From positions 4,142,001 to 4,206,000 of the forward strand of contig CAMQGK010000552.1 in NCBI GenBank assembly GCA_947000775.1: DNA of 64,000 nt, read 5' to 3'. The notes under the pieces were generated by a model that saw nothing but the letters and a program-made list of their open reading frames with translations, made no database searches and was not told the DNA's origin. The stretch's first letter is position 1. Every line of letters starts with the position of its first letter. Made by a program: the position numbers and the translations under genes. This DNA comes from Pterois miles (lineage: Eukaryota > Chordata > Actinopteri > Perciformes > Scorpaenidae). Positions 58,201 to 64,000 of this stretch are shown here, piece after piece.

Positions 58201-61200
58201 ATGGCTCTTCAGAGATACTGATGCTTTTCACCAGTTGTTAAAGCCGGTGGTAAATGCTGGCTCCGAATGAAATCAGAGCCCTCATTTCAAAAAATTGCCG
58301 ACATACAAAGCATACAGTGTTGCGTCTTTAGCCACGCTGTATTCCAGCAACATATATTGATCCATCCAGCTTTTGTCCAAACTTCTCTGCTGGTTCACAA
58401 ACTACCGGGCAGGCTATTTTTGAAGAACTGGCCATCTTGGGCCATCTTGGGGATGGTTTCTAATAAGAAATGACCCATTTTGATAAATTCACTTTGCTAC
58501 AGCTAACTTGCTCAAATTTTGCAGTTTGGTTACCAGTACGCTGACATAAGGTCAAAAGTGTGCTGCACCTATTGGCCAAAGCAGATCACCTGTTTTGGTT
58601 TTACGTTTTTAGCCTTAAAATAAACTTTTAAAAAAATGCATTTATTTACTAATTGTTTAAATTATATATATATACACACACAGCACCATCAAGACACCCT
58701 CCCTGGTACTGCCCATGATACCAATAAAAGTCCTGGACATATACACTGCATTACTACTTTTTTTTTTTTAGCTAAGAGGCAACTGAACAAAATAGCATAC
58801 CGTGTGTATTTATTACAAAAAATGATGTCTGAATTTATGATGGATGGTCCACCATCGAACATAGTACATTTTACTTGTCCAATAGCAGTGACGTAATTAA
58901 AGGTGCACAGAAATTGACCCGAGTAGTATCTGAAAGCGTTTTTTACATTTTGGAGATGAGCTCACCATGTAGTCCTCTATGTAGAGATCCCTAGATAGAA
59001 AGTAGGGAGCAGGGAATTGATTTCAGACACAGCCTAAATGTTTCAGGGACCCAATGTTCCATGTTAAGTGTGTTGCTCAAGCATATTTTGACATGTCACC
59101 AGAGGAATCAGTGGATGAAGCCACAGCCATTCAACAGAATGCTTCAAGATGGCCCCACTTCTTGACTAAGTGGGAGTCATCAGAGAGGCAAATCCCTCGT
59201 AAGAAACACCACAGGGAGGCGCACGGTGTAATAACTGTGTCAAACAGGGCAAGGACTCAAAAGCACGACACGGAGAGCAGGCAAGTAAAAAGGTAGACAA
59301 AATCTTTCCTGGTAAAAGAGAGGTCGGTACATGGGTGGTCAAAACAGGTAGGCAAACAGATCCAAAACACTAGGCAGAGATGAGGCAGAGTATCAAAAAG
59401 CATGAGGAGACAATCACTAGAAAAGGACGCAAGGACGCTTGCACTCAGGGTAACAAAGACGAACTGGCACAGAGGGAAGGGGGGACACACATTATATACT
59501 AATGAAGGGGAGTGACTAACTATGAACAGGTGAACACAATCAGGGGCGGGGAGACAATCAGACGCAGGTGGAGGTGGATGGAAAGTAGGTCAGGGGATGT
59601 CAATCATTCAGGAAGCGGGAAAACACAAGGGCAGGAAGTGAAGTGCTCTGAAACGAGAGGGAGAGTTAGAATACAAAATAAAACAGGAAGTGCACTTGTA
59701 ACTGAAAAAACAAGAGAAGACATGACTTATGCTGTCATGGCGTGACACACGGTGAGAAATGATCTGGCCATGTGGAGGGCAAAGTTCAAACAAACGTGGT
59801 ATTGTATACAGTCCGGTAAGGATTTGCTGCTTTTCATTATTTGCTATCATTGTGAACTGAACACCTTTCTTCTTGCTGTTTGGAACACCATCCCATTGGG
59901 GACACTGGGACATTGATTAATCAAAAACAATATAATGTCAATCAAACTATATGAACTGACCTAGAACCTAAATCATCTAAATCACCTTTATCTAAATCAG
60001 ACACACCTGACATGTGTTGTCTATTTAATGAAAATACATGTAAATTACAACTTATTACAGTTGATATCATGAAATAACACTTTAATCAGATGCAGCTACT
60101 GCATCAGTTTGTATCATTTGGAAATAATGAATTCATTTTAAATGTGAACACTTTGTAGAAATTTCTTTAAGGACCTTTATTAGTGGGGAAATTCAGTTTT
60201 ACACTCTGTTGTTCACACACTACATATACACGCGTCAATGGAGAGATGTCAGAGTGAGGGGGCTGCTCCTGACAAGCGCCCAGAGCAGTTGGGGGTTCGG
60301 TGCCTTGCTCAGGGGCACCTCTCCAGCAACCAGTTGGTCTTGGTCCATGGGGGATTTGAACCGGCGTCCTCCGCGTCCTAACCCAAGTCCTTACGGACTG
60401 AGCTACTGCCGCCCCCTTCTGTGCCAGATATGTTGTTAAAAGTGTAACCCATGTGGCATTACATGTCCCCGCAACATATCATAGTAATACTTAAAAGCTG
60501 CTTATAAATATGAATAAATATGATGATCATGAAAGGTGACACCAGCCATGTAGATATTATCTAGCATGAAACATGTTTAGATATTTAGATGTCAGGGTTT
60601 GTCAGACTGTCATATATGCTTAATGAGGTAGCCCACATATGCTTTTATATCGCACAGAGGTGAAGGTGAAAGCAGATGTAGAGGTGAATGTCTTTCATGG
60701 AGCATGAGCATTAGGTGTGTGAAGGTATTGATTTATATCTTGTCTTAATATAGTGCCACTGATTTACATGTTCTCAGATGCCTGGCTGCACAGAGGCAGC
60801 TGCTGAGATAAAAATTCCAGTCGTCTACTTCCAGTTGTGTCTTGACTTCTCAGAGACATCAATCAAGACCTCTGGGGTTATCACATCCTTATTTTGAGCA
60901 ATATGTAGTCAGGAGTGCAAGATTTATAACCATGGTTTCTACTTTTAAAACAGTAGGACTAATCCATGAAGATTTTCATCAATACAGTGAAACAGATGGA
61001 AGCCTAATGGTCAGAGAAGCACAGAGGGGGCAGCTCAAAAACTGTTTTGATGATGACGACAGGATAAACGGCTCCAGCTGCTGATGACCAGTAGGAGTGA
61101 AAACATGCATAACTTCATAAATCTGAATGTTCAAATAAACAATTGTTTTCTGGTATCAAATAAAAGTAAATACAGGAAAATAATCTCATTCTCCTTAGGA

Positions 61201-63692
61201 CAGTGCCTAAGGAGTGGCAGAGTGGGGTGGTGGTCCCCAAGGGGGACCAGAGAGTGTGCACCAAATACAGGGGTATCACACTACTCAGGCTCCCTGGTAA
61301 AATCTACTCCAGGGTGCTGGAAAGGAGGGTCCGGCCAGTAGTCCAACCTCAGAAGAGGAACCCTCCTGGCCGTGGAACAATGGACCAGCTCTCTGCTCTC
61401 GCAAGGATCCTGGAGGGGGCCTGGGAGTATGCCTACATGTCTACATGTGTTTTGTGGACTTAGAGAAGGGGTATGACCGGGTCCCCTGGGAGATACTGTG
61501 GGAGGTGATGCAGGAGTACGGGGTGAGGGGGTCACTTCTCAGGGCCATCCAATCTCTGTACTCCCAAAGCGAGAGCTGTGTTCAGGCTCTCAGCACTAAG
61601 TCAGACTCATTTTCGGTGGGTGCTGGCCTCTGCCAGGGTGGCACACTGACACCAATCCTGTTCATGATATTCATGGACAGGATATTGAGGCGTAGCCGGG
61701 GAAAGGAGGTTTTGCATATTGGTGTGCTGAAGATCTTATCACTGATGTGGTTCTGCTGGCATCATCGGTCTGCGACCTCCAACACTCACTGCATCGGTTG
61801 CCAGCTGAGTGTGAAGCGGCTGGGATGAGGATCAGTACCTCTAAATCGGAGGCTATGGTTCTCGCCTGTAGGAGCACTCAGGAGGGCAGCTACCTGGTCA
61901 GATTGTCAGATGATCTCCTTCAGGGTCCAGTTTCAGACCATAGAGAGAGGCTCTACCTGATTTTATCTCCTAGTGTGATGATCACTTTTTAGATCTTAAT
62001 GTATCTAAAACCAAGGAGCTTATCTTTGATTTTAGACGGAAGAGAGACTCAGCCAAGGAGTCCATCGTTCACAATGAAAACGTAGAAATTGTGAGCTCAT
62101 ACAAGTACTTGGGCACATACTTGGAAGATCAACTTAAATTTGATGTCAACACAGAGGCTGTTGTAAAAAGGAGGCAACAGAGAATTGATCTCCTGAGGAA
62201 ACTGAGTTCCTTCTCAGTCAGTCCCTCTGTCGTTTTCATCAGTCCTTTATTGAGAGTCTCCTGCGTTTTCCTCCGAAAGGCTGAAAGCATTTCATCAACT
62301 CCTGGTCATGTGCTTTTAAATGAATTCTCTCTCTTGCCGTCAGGATGTTGTTATGTTTTACCTGTTTGTAAAACAAACCGATATTCAAAATTGTTTATCC
62401 CCATGCTGTCAGATTATTGAATGCTCCTTAGATTTTTATTGGTTTACTGGCTATATTGGGTTTTATTATTTAGGTTTTATATTTCTTATGGACTTTTATC
62501 CCTTTCATCACAGATCCTTTCTTCCTTTCTTTCTATCCTTATTAGACTGATGTGTCATTATATTTACTCAGTCTATCAAATTATTAGTGGCCGATATTTT
62601 TATTTTTATTTTCATTTATATTTACATTAGCTATTGTTTGTTCAGGTTTATATTTTTATCTTACATATACTGTCGTTGTTGAGTGTCGCTGTGTTTTTAT
62701 CTATGTTTTATGTTTTTGGATTTTCTTATGTACAACCTGCTCCGAGCCAATTGCCCCTAGAGGTATGTTTGAATTGAACTGAATTGAAATTTCCAACTGC
62801 TGCAGTGATTCTCAGGTTTTACAATCTGAAAGATGAGACCCCAATGTCTGGTGTGTTTGTCCAATCAGGTACAGAGCAGGGATCATATTACATACATTGG
62901 CACTGTGAGGGTTCACCCCCTTCAATCATTATGCGTGGTTTTTATTCTGCTTTTGGTTTCTGATGATGCATTCATGTCATGTCTGGTGGTTAATCTGGCA
63001 GTCATGCTCCTTTATAAGGGCCACTCCAAAACAGGAGGGATGCTAAGGATGAGTATTGGGGCCCATATCAATGATATGAAACATAGATTTCAAAGAAGCA
63101 TTTTCTGATTACGAATCTAAAGATGTATTAAACACTGATGTAAAAGACTAAATCAAAGGCTGTGCAGCCAGGACTGATATTCTCTGCGTCATTTACACAC
63201 AGCCCTCAGAGGGACAATTTAATTGAGAGCAGAGAGACCATGTTGAAAACATCAATTGATGTACCGCTTTTAAAATCTCCTCTATCCATGTCTCTTGCTG
63301 TTTTTCCAGTCATTTTAGTGGTGGTTTTCGGGATCTGCTGGGCCCCGTTTCACACTGAACGCCTCATGTGGAGTTTCATTAATGACTGGACTGACAACCA
63401 CATGAATATCTTCCAGTATGTGCACATCATCTCTGGAGTGTTTTTTTATCTTAGCTCAGCAGTCAACCCAATCCTGTACAACCTCATGTCCACACGCTTT
63501 AGAGAAATGTTCAAGGAGGTTATGTGTCATCGGCCGTATCACATCGCTCCCAGAAAACACTCTCTCAGTGTTACCCGGGTGACACTCCGCAGCACCCTGA
63601 GTGATGCGCCACTCAGCAATGGAGTTGCTGTTGTTGAAACCGAGGCAGAAGACGAAGTGAGGATGAGAGATGAAACCTCTTTTTCTTGTTAA
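54330..63692 (+). CDS. nmur1: Neuromedin-U receptor, NMUR1-like GPCR, 2 coding exons
   Basis: A plasma-membrane class A receptor for neuromedin U/S-type peptides; the family couples mainly to Gq. Exons 54330-55248 and 63310-63692 join (T|TC) into 433 residues; human NMUR1 has 426. The N-terminus carries sequons at N5, N27 and N33. Membrane segments are at about 62-86, 98-120, 137-160, 182-198, 238-266, 305-326 and 340-363. Class A landmarks are GN (N80), LAVSD (D108), ERY (160-162, in place of DRY), CWAPF (316-320) and NPILY (359-363). C136 and C228 can form the conserved disulphide. The family signature [20 protein letters not shown] is present. NVTALSVERY, the QQ...RRRQVTKML loop and the HSLSVTR...STLSD tail favour NMUR1; LGPRRSSVFLPV is closer to NMUR2. 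A fish paralogue (nmur1a, nmur1b or nmur3) cannot be excluded. Confidence 0.88.
55630..56220 (+). repeat. Dispersed repeat family G, copy 2 (uninterrupted)
   Basis: Lies in the receptor intron. It matches 27090-28262 minus the 611-bp insertion and reads GCCCTAAAGCATCCCC at the site where the other copy carries the hAT-like element. Non-coding. Confidence 0.85.
56476..58480 (-). pseudogene. Fossil hAT transposase (TTF/ZMYM-like, DUF4371 type)
   Basis: Minus-strand fragments in shifting frames follow the domain order of this family. EPWNEFKQKQASGSKIANIL with NRKYMKAVVESLCYTA (58191-58006) is the entry to DUF4371. EHFAVLVDESKDVSKKEQIS and VIVWYLQPESDG (about 57860-57750) form the core. HKFSLVLVACVHNVNGAADF (57563-57366), DDLAQSVIAALSTDDKLKEI (57222-56959) and SLTLPVTSVSCERSFSCLRC with TRTSNLALLAIN (56847-56476) follow, the last being the dimerisation domain. 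Many stops and frameshifts. It was probably a transposon, not a host exon. No termini were identified. Confidence 0.7.
59227..59747 (-). mobile_element. Solo LTR (521 bp) of a Gypsy-like retrotransposon
   Basis: Starts TGTAATAAC and ends GTGACA (TG...CA), flanked by a perfect 5-base duplication CACGG (59222-59226 and 59748-59752). The internal sequence matches 12591-12988. There is no coding region on either side, so the body was probably removed by LTR-LTR recombination. The orientation is taken from the related copy, where gag lies upstream on the minus strand. Confidence 0.85.
59753..60169. other. Receptor intron, nothing recognised
   Basis: No ORF with a domain and no named repeat. Confidence 0.4.
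60170..60416 (-). mobile_element. tRNA-derived SINE, family S1, second copy
   Basis: Same orientation and architecture as 9722-10053: TTTATTAGTGGGGAAATTCA tail, GGAGAGATGTCAGAGTGAGG, GGGCTGCTCCTGACAAGCGC, TTGCTCAGGGGCACCTC. The tRNA-like head is GGCAGTAGCTCAGTCCGTAA on the minus strand with GGTTCAAATCCC as box B. Shorter in the body. Confidence 0.8.
60417..61197. other. Receptor intron, nothing recognised
   Basis: An 80-codon open frame at 60842-61084 has no domain and looks like chance. Confidence 0.4.
61198..61895 (+). mobile_element. RTE-like LINE reverse-transcriptase fragment without active site
   Basis: Forward frames give PKEWQSGVVVPKGDQRVCTK, YRGITLLRLPGKIYSRVLER, CFVDLEKGYDRVPWEILWEV, YGVRGSLLRAIQSLYSQSES, PILFMIFMDRILRRSRG and AECEAAGMRISTSKSEAMVL. 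The same family as the element at 35412-36741. Near 61735-61745 the coding of the LLFAD part of the catalytic FADD is deleted, and the frame shifts. Both ends are truncated. It lies in the receptor intron in gene orientation. Confidence 0.8.
61980..62790 (+). mobile_element. L2-like LINE 3' fragment
   Basis: Encodes LDLNVSKTKELIFDFRRKRD near 61990-62050, VSSYKYLGTYLEDQLKFDVN near 62090-62150 and VVKRRQQRIDLLRKLSSFSV near 62158-62220. This is the same protein region as 960-1110 but a different subfamily. The 3' UTR ends in TTGAACTGAATTGAA near 62770-62785. Frameshifted. Confidence 0.65.
62791..63309. other. Receptor intron, nothing recognised
   Basis: Sequence preceding the last exon. The open frame that runs into the exon from 63162 is intronic up to the acceptor at 63309. 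A 91-codon frame at 62833-63108 has no domain. Confidence 0.45.
63310..63692 (+). CDS. nmur1: NMU receptor coding exon 2 (TM6, TM7, C-tail)
   Basis: The acceptor TGTTTTTCCAG ends at 63309. TC completes F307, and ILVVVFGICWAPFHTERLMW continues TM6 directly. HIISGVFFYLSSAVNPILYN is TM7. The tail is serine/threonine-rich with HSLSVTRVTLRSTLSD and an acidic end. The stop is at 63690-63692. No AATAAA was found in the remaining 308 bases, so the 3' UTR probably extends past the window. Confidence 0.9.
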
Positions 63693-64000
63693 AAGCAACC
63701 TGAAGGGTATCTGAAAGGGTAAATGTTGGTTGAATGTCATGGTGTTCCATTCTGAGCCACTCCATCCATAACCTGTCGCCAACTTCAGGCGCATCAGCTA
63801 AATAGTCTACCTAAAATAGAGTGGGACAGCTGCAGAAAAAGTGATAATATGCTGCGTTTGAAAACTACAACGTAACTCAACAAATGATTGAGGATTATAC
63901 ACTTAAATGTCATCTTAAATTTATCAGCATAGATAACATCCAATGTTCAGTGTATGAAAACTATTTAAATGAAAACCCATTGTTTGTAAGCACTTAAGTC
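63693..64000 (+). other. nmur1: Probable 3' UTR of the NMU receptor gene
   Basis: Follows the stop codon directly. No polyadenylation signal is visible before the window ends. Confidence 0.5.

Noticed and set aside
62833..63108. Extra receptor exon in the large intron
   Set aside because: The T|TC junction between 55248 and 63310 restores an uninterrupted TM6 (KML-F-ILVVVFGICWAPF), leaving no room for another exon.

Overview
The window looks like nuclear DNA from a ray-finned fish, probably a spiny-rayed (percomorph) teleost. It has two vertebrate protein-coding genes with introns and GT-AG splice sites. Around them lies about 46 kb of largely gene-free, AT-rich DNA filled with typical teleost repeats: L2-like, RTE-like and L1-like LINE fragments, two tRNA-derived SINE families, hAT, piggyBac, Tc1 and pogo relics, a solo LTR, and long (AT)n, (GT)n, (CT)n and (GA)n microsatellites. 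I see no bacterial, plasmid, phage or CRISPR signal. The species call is inference; nothing in the window identifies it.

Left part (about 1-11 kb): a complete hydroxylysine kinase gene (hykk, also AGPHD1) lies on the minus strand. Four coding exons at 8045-7742, 5442-5300, 4238-4058 and 3894-3452 join in frame into 356 codons, with the HGDxxxxN catalytic loop and the DFGD motif intact. Its introns carry a decayed pogo-like transposon with an internal minisatellite, a short repeat with matching ends, and probably a 1.57-kb hAT element that itself carries a SINE. A candidate 5' noncoding exon ends at 10770.

Middle (about 11-54 kb): I find no convincing host gene. The region is a record of insertions, several with readable target-site duplications (TSDs). 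These are a 611-bp hAT-like element (TSD CCCTAAAG), an internally deleted RTE-like LINE (14-bp TSD), a SINE (13-bp TSD) and a truncated piggyBac (TTAA). Two insertions can be checked against an uninterrupted paralogous repeat copy elsewhere in the window. A roughly 0.3-0.9 kb unnamed sequence occurs three times in the same orientation at 38.9-44.9 kb.

Right part (about 54-64 kb): a neuromedin-U receptor gene (nmur1-like, a class A GPCR) lies on the plus strand. Coding exons at 54330-55248 and 63310-63692 are separated by an 8.06-kb intron and give 433 residues with seven membrane segments. The intron holds a fossil hAT/TTF-type transposase, a solo LTR with TSD CACGG, a SINE, an RTE reverse-transcriptase fragment lacking the FADD active site, and an L2-like tail.

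The two genes have no obvious joint function: one encodes a cytosolic amino-acid kinase and the other a peptide receptor. I did not find a convincing new biological system. The most informative material is the nested and rearranged repeat structure and the locally triplicated unidentified sequence.
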